The notes below the pieces were generated by a model that did not search any database, was not told the DNA's origin, and saw only the letters and a list, made by a program, of their open reading frames with translations. The translations under genes and the position numbers were made by a program. Below, one piece after another: positions 1 through 9,763 of a stretch of 64,000 nucleotides of DNA (position 1 is its first letter; each line of letters begins with the position of its first letter). Origin of the DNA: Streptosporangium sandarakinum (lineage in GTDB: Bacteria; Actinomycetota; Actinomycetes; Streptosporangiales; Streptosporangiaceae); NCBI RefSeq assembly GCF_013409935.1, contig NZ_JACCCO010000001.1:3038001-3102000 (forward strand). The letters are read 5' to 3'.

Positions 1-352
1 GCGGGTGGTTCATCAGCAGCAGCTCCATGACGCCGCGCTGAGCCTTCTCCGCCACCGGGGAGGTGAGCTGGGTCTGCACCACCATGCCCGGGGCCGCCTC
101 GATGGCGCAGGACGGCTGCGGCTTGGGGAAGCCTCGGCCGTTGCCGGCGTCGGTGATGTCCACCAGGCACTGGCGGCAGTTGGCGGCCGGCTCCAGCAGC
201 GGGTGGTCGCAGAACCGCGGGATCTGGATGCCGAGCAGCTCCGCCGCCCGGATGATCATCGTCCCCTTGGGGACGCTGACCTGGAAGCCGTCGATCGTGA
301 GGGTCACCAGGTCTACCGGCGCCTGGGCCGGGGTGGTCGCTTCGACTGTCAT
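1..352 (-). CDS. nuoG: NADH-quinone oxidoreductase subunit G (N-terminal part, cut by window edge)
   Basis: This is the first ~117 residues of the large iron-sulfur subunit of complex I, which carries electrons from the NuoEF NADH module towards the quinone site. The visible part is a [2Fe-2S] ferredoxin-type domain: '[20 protein letters not shown]', then '[18 protein letters not shown]', giving the expected Cys spacing. The ATG at 350-352 overlaps the nuoF stop by four bases (ATGA), so translation is coupled. The rest of the gene lies to the left of the window. Identification is secure from motif and operon position. Confidence 0.95.
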   Translation of the reverse strand, partial: MTVEATTPAQAPVDLVTLTIDGFQVSVPKGTMIIRAAELLGIQIPRFCDHPLLEPAANCRQCLVDITDAGNGRGFPKPQPSCAIEAAPGMVVQTQLTSPVAEKAQRGVMELLLMNHP

Positions 353-1635
353 GCGGTCCCCCACACCGTGGACGGAGCGTGATCGAACGGGCAGCCGCCG
401 ATCTCGAAGTGCTTGAGGTACTCGTCGCGGAAGAGCTTCACCGACGAGTGGATGGGGCTGGTGGCCCCGTCGCCCAGGGCGCAGAAGGAGCGGCCCAGGA
501 TGTTGTCGGCGATGTCGGTGATCGTGGTCAGGTCCTCCTCGCTGCCCTGACCCTTCTCCAGCCGCTTGAGCACCTGCTTGAGCCAGTAGGTGCCCTCCCG
601 GCAGGGGGTGCACTTGCCGCAGGACTCGTGCGCGTAGAACTCGGTCCACCGCAGTACGGCGCGCACCACGCAGGTGGTCTCGTCGAAGATCTGCAGGGCC
701 CGGGTGCCGAGCATGGAGCCCTTGGCGCCGACCGACTCGAAGTCGAGCGGCACGTCCAGGTGCTCGTCGGTGAAGATCGGGGTGCTCGACCCGCCGGGGG
801 TCCAGAACTTCAGCCGGTGACCCGCGCGGATCCCGCCGGCCATGTCGAGCAGCTCGCGCAGCGTGATGCCGAGCGGCGCCTCGTACTGGCCGGGGCGGGT
901 GACGTGCCCGCTGAGGGAGAAGATGCCGAAGCCCTTGGACTTCTCCGTGCCCATCGAGGCGAACCACTCGGCGCCGTTGGTGATGATCGAGGGAACACTC
1001 GCCACCGACTCCACGTTGTTCACGACAGTCGGCGAGGCGTACAGGCCCGCCACGGCGGGGAAGGGGGGCTTGAGCCGAGGTTGGCCGCGATAGCCCTCCA
1101 GCGAGTCGAGCAGCGCCGTCTCCTCGCCGCAGATGTAGGCGCCCGCCCCGCTGTGGACGACCAGCTCCAGGTCGAAGCCGGAGCCGAAGATGTCCTTGCC
1201 GAGCAGGCCCCGCTCGTACGCCTCGGCCACGGCCGCCCGCAGGCGGCGGATGACGTGCAGCACCTCGCCGCGCACGTAGATGAACGCGTGGCTGGCGCGG
1301 ATCGCGTAGGAGGTGATGATGACGCCCTCGACGAGCGAGTGCGGGTTGGCCATCATCAGCGGGATGTCCTTGCAGGTCCCGGGCTCGGACTCGTCGGCGT
1401 TGACCACCAGGTAGTGCGGCTTGCCGTCGCCCTGCGGGATGAATCCCCACTTCATGCCGGTGGGGAAGCCCGCGCCTCCGCGGCCGCGCAGACCGGAGTC
1501 CTTGACCGCCTGGATGACGGCGTCGGGGTCCATGGTCAGCGCCTTGCGGGCGGCGGCGTAGTCGCCGTAGCCGTCGAGGGTGAAGGAGTCGGGCTGGTCC
1601 CAGTTCACGGTCAGGACCGGGGTGAGAGTGGTCAT
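349..1635 (-). CDS. nuoF: NADH-quinone oxidoreductase subunit F
   Basis: NuoF (428 aa) binds NADH and FMN and the N3 [4Fe-4S] cluster in the peripheral arm of complex I. The glycine-rich NADH/FMN motif '[13 protein letters not shown]' lies near residue 55, and the cluster motif '[12 protein letters not shown]' plus a fourth Cys in 'SFCALGDGA' lie in the C-terminal third. The frame is open for seven codons upstream, but ATG 1633-1635 (MTTLTPV) overlaps the nuoE stop as ATGA and is the likely start. The length is normal for the family. It is co-transcribed with nuoA-E upstream and nuoG downstream. Confidence 0.97.
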   Translation of the reverse strand: MTTLTPVLTVNWDQPDSFTLDGYGDYAAARKALTMDPDAVIQAVKDSGLRGRGGAGFPTGMKWGFIPQGDGKPHYLVVNADESEPGTCKDIPLMMANPHSLVEGVIITSYAIRASHAFIYVRGEVLHVIRRLRAAVAEAYERGLLGKDIFGSGFDLELVVHSGAGAYICGEETALLDSLEGYRGQPRLKPPFPAVAGLYASPTVVNNVESVASVPSIITNGAEWFASMGTEKSKGFGIFSLSGHVTRPGQYEAPLGITLRELLDMAGGIRAGHRLKFWTPGGSSTPIFTDEHLDVPLDFESVGAKGSMLGTRALQIFDETTCVVRAVLRWTEFYAHESCGKCTPCREGTYWLKQVLKRLEKGQGSEEDLTTITDIADNILGRSFCALGDGATSPIHSSVKLFRDEYLKHFEIGGCPFDHAPSTVWGTA

Positions 1636-2321
1636 GGTGCCTCGGGCGCCTTCCATCCGTTGGCCTTGGCGACCTTCAGGCCCTCCAGCGAGGCGCCGGC
1701 GGCCGAGGGGCCCTCACCGGCCAGGTCGTCGGACAGCCCGGCGAGCACCCGAGACGCCTCCTTGAAGGTGCACAGCTTCTTCGGGCCGCGGGTCGGCGCG
1801 ACGTTCTTGCCGTCCCTCAGGTCGTCGACGAGCTGCTTGGCCGAGTCCGGGGTCTGGTTGTCGAAGAACTCCCAGTTGACCATCATCACCGGGGCGAAGT
1901 CGCAGGCGGCGTTGCACTCCAGCCGCTCCAGCGAGACCTTCCCGTCCGGGGTGGTCTCGTCGTGACCCACTCCGGTGTGCTCGGACAGCTCGTCCCAGAT
2001 CTGGTCGCCGCCCATGACGGCGCACAGCGTGTTGATGCACACGCCGACGTGGTACTCGCCCATCGGCCTGCGCTTGTACATCGTGTAGAAGGTCGAGACG
2101 CCCACGACCTCGGCCTTGCTCAGGCCGAGCATCTCGGCGCAGAACTCGTGGCCCGCGTCGGAGACGTAGCCGTCCTCCGACTGCACCAGGTGCAGCAGCG
2201 GCAGCAGGGCCGAGCGCGGCTTCGGGTAGCGGCCGATGATCTCCTTGGCGTCCCGTTCCAGACGCTCGCGGACCTCCGGCGGATAGGTCGCGCCCACGAC
2301 GGCGTCCTCCTCATGGCTCAT
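1632..2321 (-). CDS. nuoE: NADH-quinone oxidoreductase subunit E
   Basis: NuoE (229 aa) is the 24-kDa thioredoxin-fold [2Fe-2S] subunit (cluster N1a) paired with NuoF. Its four cluster cysteines are visible as 'CINTLC' and, about 40 residues on, '[10 protein letters not shown]'. The start ATG overlaps the nuoD stop (ATGA) and its own stop overlaps nuoF in the same way. The C-terminal ~45 residues after the domain are Ala/Gly/Lys rich and probably form an actinobacterial tail. Confidence 0.96.
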   Translation of the reverse strand: MSHEEDAVVGATYPPEVRERLERDAKEIIGRYPKPRSALLPLLHLVQSEDGYVSDAGHEFCAEMLGLSKAEVVGVSTFYTMYKRRPMGEYHVGVCINTLCAVMGGDQIWDELSEHTGVGHDETTPDGKVSLERLECNAACDFAPVMMVNWEFFDNQTPDSAKQLVDDLRDGKNVAPTRGPKKLCTFKEASRVLAGLSDDLAGEGPSAAGASLEGLKVAKANGWKAPEAP

Positions 2322-3646
2322 CGGTCCACACCTCCCATAACCGGGTCGATGGAAGCGACCGCGGAGATCACGTCGGCGACCATGCCGCCCTCGCAGGTGG
2401 CGGGGACGGCCTGCAGGTTCGTGAAGGACGGGTCGCGGAAGTGCACGCGGTAGGGGCGGGTGCCGCCGTCGCTGACGACGTGCGCGCCCAGTTCGCCGCG
2501 GGGCGACTCGACCGAGGCGTAGGCCTGACCCGCCGGGACCCGGAAGCCCTCGGTCACCAGCTTGAAGTGGTGGATCAGCGCCTCCATCGAGCCGCTCATG
2601 ATGTGCGCGATGTGGTCGGGCGAGTTGCCGTAGCCGTCGGGGCCGAGCGCGAGCTGCGCGGGCCAGCCGATCTTCTTGTCGTCCACCATCACGCGGTCGC
2701 CCTTGAGCGGGCCGGCCAGCCGGTCGAGGGCCTGCTCAATGATCTTGAGCGACTCCTCCATCTCGGCCACCCGCACGAGGTAGCGGCCGTAGACGTCGGC
2801 GCTGCGCTCGGTCGGCACGTCGAACTCGTAGGTCTCGTAGCCGCAGTAGGGCTGCGTCTTGCGCAGGTCCCACGGCAGGCCCGCGGCCCGCAGCATCGGC
2901 CCGGTGACGCCCAGGGCCATGCAGCCGGTGAGGTCGAGGTAGGCGACGTCCTTGGTGCGGGCGAGGTAGACCGGGTTGGCGTCGAGCATCTTGCGGAAGT
3001 CGCGGATGCGGCCCGGCATGACCTTGAGCAGCTCGCCGACCTTGTCCACGGCGCCGGCCGGCAGGTCGGTGGCGACGCCGCCGGGCCGGACGTAGGCCAT
3101 GTTCATCCGCAGGCCGGTGATGTACTCCATCAGGTCGAGCACCATCTCGCGCTCGCGGGACCCGAAGAGGAACGGCGTGGTCGCGCCCAGCTCCATGCCG
3201 AAGGTGCCGATGGCCACCATGTGCGAGGAGATGCGGGTGAGCTCCATCATCATCACGCGGATGGCCTGGGCCCGCTCGGGGACCCGGTCGGTGATGCCGA
3301 GCAGCTTCTCCACGCCCATGCAGTAGGCGGTCTCGTTGAAGATCGGCGCGAGGTAGTCCATCCGGGTGACGAACGTGGTGCCCTGGGTCCACGTCCGGTA
3401 CTCGAGGTTCTTCTCGATGCCGGTGTGCAGGTAGCCGATGACCGTGCGGGCCTCGGTGACCGTCTCGCCGTCGAGGTTCAGCACCAGGCGGAGCACGCCG
3501 TGCGTGGACGGGTGTTGCGGGCCCATGTTGACGACGAGCTGCTGGTCCTGCTGGCCGCTGAGGGAGTCGACCAGCTCCGACCAGTCGTTGCCGGAGACGG
3601 TGTACACCCTGCCCTCGGTGACCTCTTCGTCGTAGGGGGCACTCAT
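2318..3646 (-). CDS. nuoD: NADH-quinone oxidoreductase subunit D
   Basis: NuoD (442 aa) is the 49-kDa, hydrogenase-derived subunit that forms the quinone pocket with NuoB. '[11 protein letters not shown]' near residue 30 carries the conserved His loop of the quinone site. An upstream in-frame extension exists, but ATG 3644-3646 (MSAPYDEE) overlaps the nuoC stop as ATGA and has a GGAGG element (AGGTCCTACCA context) upstream, so it is preferred. The C-terminal Arg-Asp-rich '[12 protein letters not shown]' is typical. Confidence 0.97.
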   Translation of the reverse strand: MSAPYDEEVTEGRVYTVSGNDWSELVDSLSGQQDQQLVVNMGPQHPSTHGVLRLVLNLDGETVTEARTVIGYLHTGIEKNLEYRTWTQGTTFVTRMDYLAPIFNETAYCMGVEKLLGITDRVPERAQAIRVMMMELTRISSHMVAIGTFGMELGATTPFLFGSREREMVLDLMEYITGLRMNMAYVRPGGVATDLPAGAVDKVGELLKVMPGRIRDFRKMLDANPVYLARTKDVAYLDLTGCMALGVTGPMLRAAGLPWDLRKTQPYCGYETYEFDVPTERSADVYGRYLVRVAEMEESLKIIEQALDRLAGPLKGDRVMVDDKKIGWPAQLALGPDGYGNSPDHIAHIMSGSMEALIHHFKLVTEGFRVPAGQAYASVESPRGELGAHVVSDGGTRPYRVHFRDPSFTNLQAVPATCEGGMVADVISAVASIDPVMGGVDR

Positions 3647-4317
3647 TGGTAGGACCTCCTCTGGTCCGGTGCCGGGATCTCGGCGCCGCGGTACTCCACC
3701 GGGATTCCGCCGAGCGGGTAGTCCTTGCGCTGGGGGTGGCCGTCCCAGTCGTCGGGCATCATGATGCGGGTCAGCGCCGGGTGGCCGTCGAAGACGATCC
3801 CGAAGAAGTCCCACGTCTCACGCTCGTGCCAGTCGTGGGTCGGGTAGACCGAGACCGTGGACGGAATGTGCGGGTCGGCGTCGGGGCAGGAGATCTCCAG
3901 GCGCAGCCGCCGGTTGTGCGTGATCGAGCACAGGTGGATCACCGCGTGCAGCTCCGCCCCCTCCAGGTGCGGGTAGTGCACGCCGGAGACGCCGAGCGAC
4001 AGCTCGAAGCGCAGCGCCGGGTCGTCGCGCAGCGTCCGGGCGACCTTCGGCAGGTGCTCACGCCGGACGTGGAGGGTCAGCTCGCCGCGGTCGACGACCA
4101 CGCGCTCGATCGCGTCGCCGAAGTCCGCGCCGAGCGCGCGCTCCAGCTCGTCGGCGATGGTGTCGAAGTAGCCGCCGTAGGGGCGCGGGGTGGCCAGCTC
4201 GGGCTTGCGCCGCACGACCAGCCGGCCGTACCCGGAGGTGTCGCCGGTGCCGGTGGCGCCGAACATGCCCGTGCGGGCGATCGGCTCCTCCGGGATCTCG
4301 GGGAGGTTGTCAGTCAT
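3643..4317 (-). CDS. nuoC: NADH-quinone oxidoreductase subunit C
   Basis: NuoC (224 aa) is the 30-kDa subunit connecting the NADH module with NuoB/NuoD. The family signature is visible as '[20 protein letters not shown]' followed by '[17 protein letters not shown]'. The N-terminal ~45 residues are variable. It starts 58 bp after the nuoB stop and overlaps nuoD by four bases. Confidence 0.96.
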   Translation of the reverse strand: MTDNLPEIPEEPIARTGMFGATGTGDTSGYGRLVVRRKPELATPRPYGGYFDTIADELERALGADFGDAIERVVVDRGELTLHVRREHLPKVARTLRDDPALRFELSLGVSGVHYPHLEGAELHAVIHLCSITHNRRLRLEISCPDADPHIPSTVSVYPTHDWHERETWDFFGIVFDGHPALTRIMMPDDWDGHPQRKDYPLGGIPVEYRGAEIPAPDQRRSYQ

Positions 4318-4375
4318 CGGTCGCCTTACCGCTCCTCGTCCGCCGTGCGCGGGCCCGCCGCCGGAAAACCGCCGG

Positions 4376-4927
4376 TCACTTCGCGGCCTCCTGGTCGATC
4401 AGCGGCAGCGTCCGCAGCGCCTGCAGTTCGAGCTCGTCGATCTGCTTGGCGCGGTGCGCGCCGAACTTCATGTTCTGAATCTTGTCGTGCAGCTTCACGA
4501 TCGCGTCGATGAGCATCTCCGGCCGCGGCGGGCAGCCGGGCAGGTAGATGTCGACGGGCACGACGTGGTCCACGCCCTGCACGATGGCGTAGTTGTTGAA
4601 CATGCCGCCGCTGGAGGCGCAGACTCCCATGGCGATGACCCACTTGGGCTCGGCCATCTGGTCGTAGATCTGACGCAGGACCGGGGCCATCTTCTGCGAC
4701 AGCCGACCCGCGACGATCATGAGGTCGGCCTGCCGCGGAGACGCCGAAGCGCGCTCCATGCCGAAGCGCGCCAGGTCGTGCTTGGGACCGCCGGTGGACA
4801 TCAGCTCGATGGCGCAGCAGGCCAGACCGAAGGTGGCCGGCCACACGGAGTTCTTGCGCGCCCAGCCGGCGACCTGCTCGACCGTGCTGAGCATGAACCC
4901 GCTCGGAAGTTTCTCTTCAAGTCCCAT
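4376..4927 (-). CDS. nuoB: NADH-quinone oxidoreductase subunit B
   Basis: NuoB (183 aa) holds cluster N2, the last electron donor to quinone. The tandem-cysteine motif 'CCAIELM' near residue 37, '[10 protein letters not shown]' and 'PGCPPRPE' supply the cluster ligands. The frame is open much further upstream, but this is shadow coding of nuoA; ATG 4925-4927 ([10 protein letters not shown]) lies 2 bp after the nuoA stop and fits the family N-terminus. NuoB is the most conserved subunit, so the call is firm. Confidence 0.97.
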   Translation of the reverse strand: MGLEEKLPSGFMLSTVEQVAGWARKNSVWPATFGLACCAIELMSTGGPKHDLARFGMERASASPRQADLMIVAGRLSQKMAPVLRQIYDQMAEPKWVIAMGVCASSGGMFNNYAIVQGVDHVVPVDIYLPGCPPRPEMLIDAIVKLHDKIQNMKFGAHRAKQIDELELQALRTLPLIDQEAAK

Positions 4928-4929
4928 AT

Positions 4930-5289
4930 CTAGTCCCAGTCCAGACCCTTGCGGCGCCACACGTACGCGTAGGCCACGAGAACGGTGACGATGAACAGCA
5001 CCATCTCGACCAACCCGAAGACGCCGAGCCGGTCGAAGGCGACCGCCCACGGGTAGAGGAAGATGATCTCGATGTCGAACACGATGAAGAGCATCGCGGT
5101 GATCATGTACTTCAGCGGGAAACGGCCGCCGCCGACCGGCTGGGGCGTCGGCTCGATGCCGCACTCATAGGCGTCGAGCTTCGCGCGGTTCCAGCGCTTG
5201 GGACCGGTGAAGGGAGCGATCGTCACCGAGAAGATCGCGAATCCCGCCGCGAGAACGGCGAGCACCAGGATGGGCGCGTACAGGTCCAT
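4930..5289 (-). CDS. nuoA: NADH-quinone oxidoreductase subunit A
   Basis: NuoA (119 aa) is a three-helix membrane subunit near the quinone channel. Hydrophobic helices occur near residues 5-27, 62-84 and 90-110. The conserved loop '[11 protein letters not shown]' and the acidic membrane motif '[16 protein letters not shown]' identify it. A GAGGAGG Shine-Dalgarno element lies upstream of the ATG, inside the end of a possible 42-codon frame that stops 2 bp before nuoA. It is the first nuo gene and follows menJ in the same operon. Confidence 0.96.
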   Translation of the reverse strand: MDLYAPILVLAVLAAGFAIFSVTIAPFTGPKRWNRAKLDAYECGIEPTPQPVGGGRFPLKYMITAMLFIVFDIEIIFLYPWAVAFDRLGVFGLVEMVLFIVTVLVAYAYVWRRKGLDWD

Positions 5290-5291
5290 CG

Positions 5292-5420
5292 CTACGCCTC
5301 CTCTCCCATCTCCACGCGCGCCGGCGCGTAGCTGGTCGTGTCTGTGTGGTGTGCAAGTCTAGGCAGGGCGGTCATCGCGCTCGCCTCCCGCTGGCCGGGC
5401 TTCACAATGCAGGTGTTCAT
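5292..5420 (-). CDS. Possible 42-aa small protein between menJ and nuoA
   Basis: An ATG overlaps the menJ stop as ATGA (5418-5420) and opens a 42-codon frame that ends with TAG two bases before nuoA. The product begins MNTCIVKPGQRE and ends ARVEMGEEA; it has no obvious membrane segment or known domain. Tight spacing on both sides is what translational coupling would produce, and it fills almost exactly the 126-bp gap. It could equally be an unselected leader that only carries ribosomes to nuoA. No family is recognised. Confidence 0.4.
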   Translation of the reverse strand: MNTCIVKPGQREASAMTALPRLAHHTDTTSYAPARVEMGEEA

Positions 5421-6694
5421 GCCGGTGGCGCCACCTTCGACAGGGCGTTGATGATGCGGTCGGACGCGTCGCCGCGCCGGTCGGTGAGGTTGGCCAGCAG
5501 TTTCAGCGCGAACCTCATCAGCGGCGGGTGCGGCAGCGCGTGACGGGTGACGAAGTTCATCACCCCGCGGTGGCCGATGAGCTCCACGAACCCGCGGCCA
5601 AGGGTGAAGTAGCCGCCGTAGGCGTCCTTGAGGATGCTCGGATAGGCCCGCAGCACCCGCTCGCGCTGGGCCGCGGTCGCCCGGCCGAGTGCCTGGACGA
5701 TCGTCTCCGCCGCGATATGGCCGGTCTCCATCGCGTACGCGATGCCCTCGCCGTTGAACGGGTTGATCATCCCGCCCGCGTCGCCGACGAGCACCAGGCC
5801 GCGGGTGTAGTGGGGCTGCCGGTTGAAGGCCATCGGCAGTGCCGCGCCCCGGATGGGGACGGTCATGTTCTCCTCGACGTAGCCCCACTCGGGCGGCATG
5901 GTCGCCACCCAGCGCCGCAGCAGGTCGCGGTAGTCGGTGCCCTTGAAGGCGTCGCTGGTGTTCAGCAGCCCGAGGCCGACGTTGGAGGTGCCGTCGCCGA
6001 CGCCGAAGATCCAGCCGTAGCCGGGCAGTAGGGTGTCGCCGTCCCACAGCTCCAGCCAGGTCTCAAGATAGTCGTCGTCGTGGCGCGGGCTGGTGAAGTA
6101 CGTCCGTACGGCCACGCCCATCGGGCGGTCCTCGCGCTTGTGCAGCCCCATCGCCAGGGAGAGCCGGGTGGAGTTGCCGTCGGCGGCGACCACCAGGCGG
6201 GAACGGTAGGAGACCTCCTCGCCGTCCTTCTTCGCGGTGACGCCGACGACATGGCCGCTGCGCTCGTCGAGGATCGGGGCGGTGACGTTCACGCCCTGCA
6301 GCAGGCGGACCCCGGCGCGCTCGGCGTTGGCGGCGAGGATCTGGTCGAAGTCCTGCCGGGTGCGCACCAGGCCGAAGTCGGGGTAGCTCGCCAGCTCGGG
6401 CCAGTCGAGCTCGAAGCGCAGGCCGCCGCCGACCACCCGCAGGCCCTTGTTCCTGATCCAGCCGGGGGCGTCGATGTCGATGCCCATGGCGATGAGCTGC
6501 TTGACCGCCCGGGGCGTCAGGCCGTCGCCGCAGACCTTCTCACGGGGGAAGGTGGTCTTTTCGAGCAGCAGGACCTCAAGGCCGGCCCGGGCGAGATGGA
6601 AGGCGGTCGTCGAGCCGGCGGGTCCGGCGCCGACGACGATCACGTCGGCGTCGATTTCGGTGACGTTCCGCTGTGTGGCGGCTGGCACGGTCAC
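5417..6694 (-). CDS. menJ: Geranylgeranyl reductase family protein, menaquinone reductase
   Basis: This 425-aa FAD enzyme of the geranylgeranyl reductase family most likely hydrogenates one isoprene unit of menaquinone, as MenJ does in mycobacteria. The dinucleotide motif 'VIVVGAGPAGSTTAFHLARA' lies at residues ~19-38, 'PREKVCGDGLTPRA' follows, and the second FAD motif 'LVGDAGGMINPFNGEG' lies near residue 300. It sits between menG and nuoA and reads into the nuo operon, linking quinone tailoring to complex I. The start is GTG (6692-6694). A Rex operator lies 56 bp upstream of it. Confidence 0.88.
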   Translation of the reverse strand: MTVPAATQRNVTEIDADVIVVGAGPAGSTTAFHLARAGLEVLLLEKTTFPREKVCGDGLTPRAVKQLIAMGIDIDAPGWIRNKGLRVVGGGLRFELDWPELASYPDFGLVRTRQDFDQILAANAERAGVRLLQGVNVTAPILDERSGHVVGVTAKKDGEEVSYRSRLVVAADGNSTRLSLAMGLHKREDRPMGVAVRTYFTSPRHDDDYLETWLELWDGDTLLPGYGWIFGVGDGTSNVGLGLLNTSDAFKGTDYRDLLRRWVATMPPEWGYVEENMTVPIRGAALPMAFNRQPHYTRGLVLVGDAGGMINPFNGEGIAYAMETGHIAAETIVQALGRATAAQRERVLRAYPSILKDAYGGYFTLGRGFVELIGHRGVMNFVTRHALPHPPLMRFALKLLANLTDRRGDASDRIINALSKVAPPA

Positions 6695-6729
6695 GAGACC
6701 CGTCCTGTCCTACAGCTTCGAGGCCTTTG

Positions 6730-6769
6730 AGTATTCGGCCCTTCGTTCCTTTGTGAAGTGCTTCACAAA
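6730..6769 (-). promoter_or_regulatory. Rex operator and overlapping promoter of the menJ-nuo operon
   Basis: Positions 6750-6769 read TTTGTGAAGTGCTTCACAAA: perfect 9-bp arms around TG, matching the Rex operator TTGTGAA-N4-TTCACAA. On the minus strand its TTCACA (6757-6752) can serve as -35, and AATACT (6735-6730) as -10, with a 16-bp spacer, so bound repressor would block polymerase. In Streptomyces coelicolor Rex controls nuo by this type of site. Site seen directly; function inferred from family knowledge. Confidence 0.9.
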
Positions 6770-6839
6770 CTTGTCGGCCCGAAGTCTAGCCCCTTTACGG
6801 CCAGAAGTGTCAGCGGGGTACGGCAACGCCCGCGAATCT

Positions 6840-7565
6840 TCACGCCGGCTTGTAGGCGCGGTGAAGCGCCACGATCCCCAGGGCCAGGTTGCGCCACGCG
6901 ACCCGTTCCCAGCCGGCCTCTCGGATGATCCTAGCCAGCCCGGCCTGATCCGGCCAAGCCCTGATCGACTCGGCCAGATATTCGTAGGAGTCGTCGTTGG
7001 AGCCGAACAGCCTGGCGGCCTGCGGCATCATCCTCATGAGGTACTGGGTGTAGACGAGGTCGAACGCCTTGCTCGTCGGGTGGGAGAACTCCAGGATCAC
7101 CAGGCGCGCCCCCGGCTTGGCCACCCGCAGCATCTCGCGCAGCGCCTGGCCGGTGTCGTGGACGTTGCGCAGCGCGGTGGAGATCGTCACCGCGTCGAAG
7201 ACGTCGTCGGCGAACGGCAGCCGCAGCGCGTCACCGGCCACGAAGGTGACCCCGCGCACCCCGCCGCCGGACAGGCCCGAGCCGCCCCGCCGCCGCACAC
7301 CGGTGCGCAGCATGCCGAGGGAGAAGTCGGAGGCGATCGCGCGGGCGCCGAGAGCGGTGAAGGTGTCGGTGGAGGTGCCGGTGCCCGCACCGAGGTCGAG
7401 GACCAGCTCGCCGGGGCCGGCGTCGACGGCCGCCGCGGTCGCCTTGCGCCACAGCCGGACCTGGCCGAGGGAGATGATGTCGTTTACCAGGTCGTAGCGC
7501 CGGGCCGTGCGATCGAACATCGCGGCGACCTCGTGCGGTTGCTTGTCCAGCGAAGCGCGCGTCAT
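6840..7565 (-). CDS. menG: Demethylmenaquinone methyltransferase
   Basis: This 241-aa class I SAM methyltransferase of the UbiE/MenG family performs the last ring methylation of menaquinone. The SAM-binding motif '[16 protein letters not shown]' lies near residue 55 and the UbiE signature '[13 protein letters not shown]' in the C-terminal half. The frame opens 11 codons further upstream, but ATG 7563-7565 ([13 protein letters not shown]) gives the conserved actinobacterial N-terminus. It ends 146 bp before menJ with the Rex operator in between, so menJ-nuo probably has its own promoter. Confidence 0.93.
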   Translation of the reverse strand: MTRASLDKQPHEVAAMFDRTARRYDLVNDIISLGQVRLWRKATAAAVDAGPGELVLDLGAGTGTSTDTFTALGARAIASDFSLGMLRTGVRRRGGSGLSGGGVRGVTFVAGDALRLPFADDVFDAVTISTALRNVHDTGQALREMLRVAKPGARLVILEFSHPTSKAFDLVYTQYLMRMMPQAARLFGSNDDSYEYLAESIRAWPDQAGLARIIREAGWERVAWRNLALGIVALHRAYKPA

Positions 7566-7643
7566 GAGGACAAGACTAGGCCCGCGAGGACATTCCACGG
7601 AAAGTAGCCACTCGGTTACTCACGGTCTGCTAGTAATTGCGGA

Positions 7644-9032
7644 ATGCTCCCCGAAACCGCCCCTCCCCGGGCCGTCGCCCCCGTTCCGGTCCCGGTTCCG
7701 GCGGCGGCCGTCCCCGTTCTCCGCCGGGCCGCCGCTCCCGCCGCGGCCGTCCCCGCCCTCCGCCGGGCCGCCGTCACCGCCGCGTCGGCCCTCGCCATCC
7801 TCGCCGCCCTCGCCATCCCCCCGCCGCCCGCCGCGGCCGGCACGGTCCGGCACCCCGCGGTCGTCTCGGCCGACCCGGTGGACACCACCCCGCACGTTCT
7901 CGACGGGATCGTCAACGCCATCGCCCTGGTCGGCGACACGGTGGTGGTCGGCGGCAGGTTCAGCCGGGTGCGCGAGGCCGGCTCGGCACGGGCGGTGGAG
8001 CGGCGCAACCTCTTCGCCTACGACCTGGCCACCGGGCGGATCCTGCCGGGCTTCGCGCCGCGGCCCGACCGCCCGGTCCGGGCTCTGGCCGCGGGCGACG
8101 GCGGCACCGTCTACGCCGGCGGGGAGTTCACCGCGGCGGGCGGCCCCGTCCTCCGCCGGACCGGCGCGCTGGCCCGGCTGCGGCTGTCCGACGGCTCGCC
8201 GGTGACCGGCTTCGCCGCCCGGATCCGCGGCGGCGCGGTGACCACCCTGGTCAGGGACGGTTCGGCGCTGTACGCGGGCGGCGGCTTCACTCACGCGGGC
8301 GGCCTGGCCCGCCCGGCCCTGGCCCGGCTGGACGCCGCCACCGGCGCCGCCGACCCCGCGTTCGGCATCCGGCCGGGCACGCCGCGGGGCTCCCGGGTAC
8401 GGGTCCACGCGCTGGCGCTCGGCGGCGGGAAGCTGGCGGTCGGCGGCGACTTCACCACCCTCGGCGGGCTGCCGAGGGCCCAGCTCGGCCTGGTGGACGT
8501 CCGCGCCGCCCGGGTCGACGCCTGGCGGACCGCCTTCTACGCGGCGCGGTGCGCCCGCGACTTCCCGAGCTATGTGCGCGGCCTGGACTTCGCGCCCGAC
8601 GGCGCCTATTTCGCGGTCGTCACGACCGGAGGCCCACGCGGGGCGAGTCGGCCGTGCGACACCGCCGCGCGCTTCGAGACCCGCCCGCCGCGTGCCTCGG
8701 GCGAGGTCTCCCCCACCTGGGTCAACCACACCGGGGGTGACTCGCTGTACGCGGTGGCGGCGACCGGGGCCGCGGTCTACGTCGGCGGCCACCAACGCTG
8801 GCTGGACAATCCGGAGGGCCACGACTCCGCGGGGCCCGGAGCGGTTCCGCGTCCGGGGATCGGGGCCATCGACCCGCGCACCGGCCGGGCGCTGCCGTGG
8901 AATCCCACCAGAGACCGGGGAATCGGGGTCAAGGCGTTCCTCACCTGCCCCAGGGGACTACTCGTTGGTAGCGACACAACTCGGCTCGGTCACGAGTACC
9001 ATGCCCGAGTCGGCATGTTCCCGCTGCCGTGA
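7644..9032 (+). CDS. Secreted delta-60 repeat (DUF5122) beta-propeller protein
   Basis: This 462-aa protein has an Ala/Pro/Val-rich N-terminus with a hydrophobic stretch (residues ~45-66, ending PPAAAG) that suits a Sec signal peptide. The body contains recurring strands of the delta-60 type: 'VVGGRFSRV', 'YAGGEFTAAGG', 'YAGGGFTHAGG' and 'VGGDFTTLGG', as in DUF5122 propellers. Its role is unknown; such proteins are extracellular or surface-bound in actinomycetes. It points away from menG and ends head to tail against the convergent DUF4229 gene with no gap. Confidence 0.75.
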   Translation: MLPETAPPRAVAPVPVPVPAAAVPVLRRAAAPAAAVPALRRAAVTAASALAILAALAIPPPPAAAGTVRHPAVVSADPVDTTPHVLDGIVNAIALVGDTVVVGGRFSRVREAGSARAVERRNLFAYDLATGRILPGFAPRPDRPVRALAAGDGGTVYAGGEFTAAGGPVLRRTGALARLRLSDGSPVTGFAARIRGGAVTTLVRDGSALYAGGGFTHAGGLARPALARLDAATGAADPAFGIRPGTPRGSRVRVHALALGGGKLAVGGDFTTLGGLPRAQLGLVDVRAARVDAWRTAFYAARCARDFPSYVRGLDFAPDGAYFAVVTTGGPRGASRPCDTAARFETRPPRASGEVSPTWVNHTGGDSLYAVAATGAAVYVGGHQRWLDNPEGHDSAGPGAVPRPGIGAIDPRTGRALPWNPTRDRGIGVKAFLTCPRGLLVGSDTTRLGHEYHARVGMFPLP

Positions 9033-9230
9033 TCACTTCTGATTCTTGGCGATTCGCGCGCTCACCGCGTCCCGCTGTTTGGACAGCAGGACGTAACTGG
9101 CCACCCCACTGACCAGGAATGCGGCGACTATGAGGATCAAGGGCTCACGCAGGCCGAGGAGATACAGCAGGCCGAAGCTCACGGCGAACAGTCCCAGCCG
9201 GGAGGCGGTGTAAACGAAGACGGGATGCAC
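9033..9230 (-). CDS. DUF4229 domain membrane protein
   Basis: This 65-aa protein has two hydrophobic helices (about residues 9-25 and 30-50) and a basic C-terminus (SKQRDAVSARIAKNQK), matching the small actinobacterial DUF4229 family that is commonly found near menaquinone genes. The function is unknown. Its stop codon begins one base after the stop of the convergent neighbour, so both transcripts must end inside one another or be separated by factor-dependent termination. Confidence 0.7.
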   Translation of the reverse strand: MHPVFVYTASRLGLFAVSFGLLYLLGLREPLILIVAAFLVSGVASYVLLSKQRDAVSARIAKNQK

Positions 9231-9309
9231 ACCGTCGAGGTTACGTCACTCTCCATGTATGGTCCGCGCCGCCCCGGAGTATCCGGGGGCATGACGGTGC
9301 CATAAAGAC

Positions 9310-9405
9310 AGAGCGGACGCTCTTCGCACCGGGCACGGGCACTGCTAGTGTGCCCAACAGATCAGTTTTGTAAAGAAACACCCACGAGAGCGTCAAAGAC
9401 GCTCT
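9310..9405. promoter_or_regulatory. Pair of AGAGCG/CGCTCT inverted repeats upstream of bldC
   Basis: Two inverted repeats share the same half-sites: AGAGCG-GA-CGCTCT at 9310-9323 and AGAGCGTC-AAA-GACGCTCT at 9387-9405, centres about 80 bp apart. They lie in a locally AT-rich 310-bp gap between the DUF4229 gene and bldC. They could be a paired operator, or RNA hairpins in a long bldC leader. No known regulator site is matched. Confidence 0.45.
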
Positions 9406-9541
9406 ATCATATAACAATCGGGCAGTCAGTCGGTAACAACCCGTGATCTTTGTTAGAAACCACGGATAAATCAGACTTCGCTCGGCACACTGGTTACCTG
9501 TCCGCCCGCTGGCAGGAAGCGGGATGCGAGGGGGAGAGATT

Positions 9542-9763
9542 GTGGAGAGTAGCAGCGAGCGTCTGCTGACGCCCGGAGAGGTCGCCGCCCTCTTCCGGGT
9601 CGACCCAAAGACGGTCACGCGGTGGGCCGCGGCAGGCCGTATCAGCAGCATCCGTACCCCCGGAGGGCACCGGCGGTTCCGCGAGTCGGAAGTGCACGCC
9701 CTTCTGCGCGGAGAGGACGTACTGACGGCCGAACGGCCGGCAGGCGAGACCCCGCGCGTCTGA
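9542..9763 (+). CDS. bldC: BldC-type developmental regulator
   Basis: This 73-aa protein is almost entirely a MerR-like winged-helix domain: 'LLTPGEVAALFRVDPKTVTRWAAAGRI' and 'SIRTPGGHRRFRESEVHALL' match BldC, which delays entry to sporulation in Streptomyces and binds DNA as head-to-tail multimers. GTG 9542 is chosen because GGGGAG lies five bases upstream; an ATG six codons earlier (9524) is poorly spaced. The gene stands alone behind a long, AT-rich, repeat-bearing leader. Confidence 0.92.
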   Translation: MESSSERLLTPGEVAALFRVDPKTVTRWAAAGRISSIRTPGGHRRFRESEVHALLRGEDVLTAERPAGETPRV

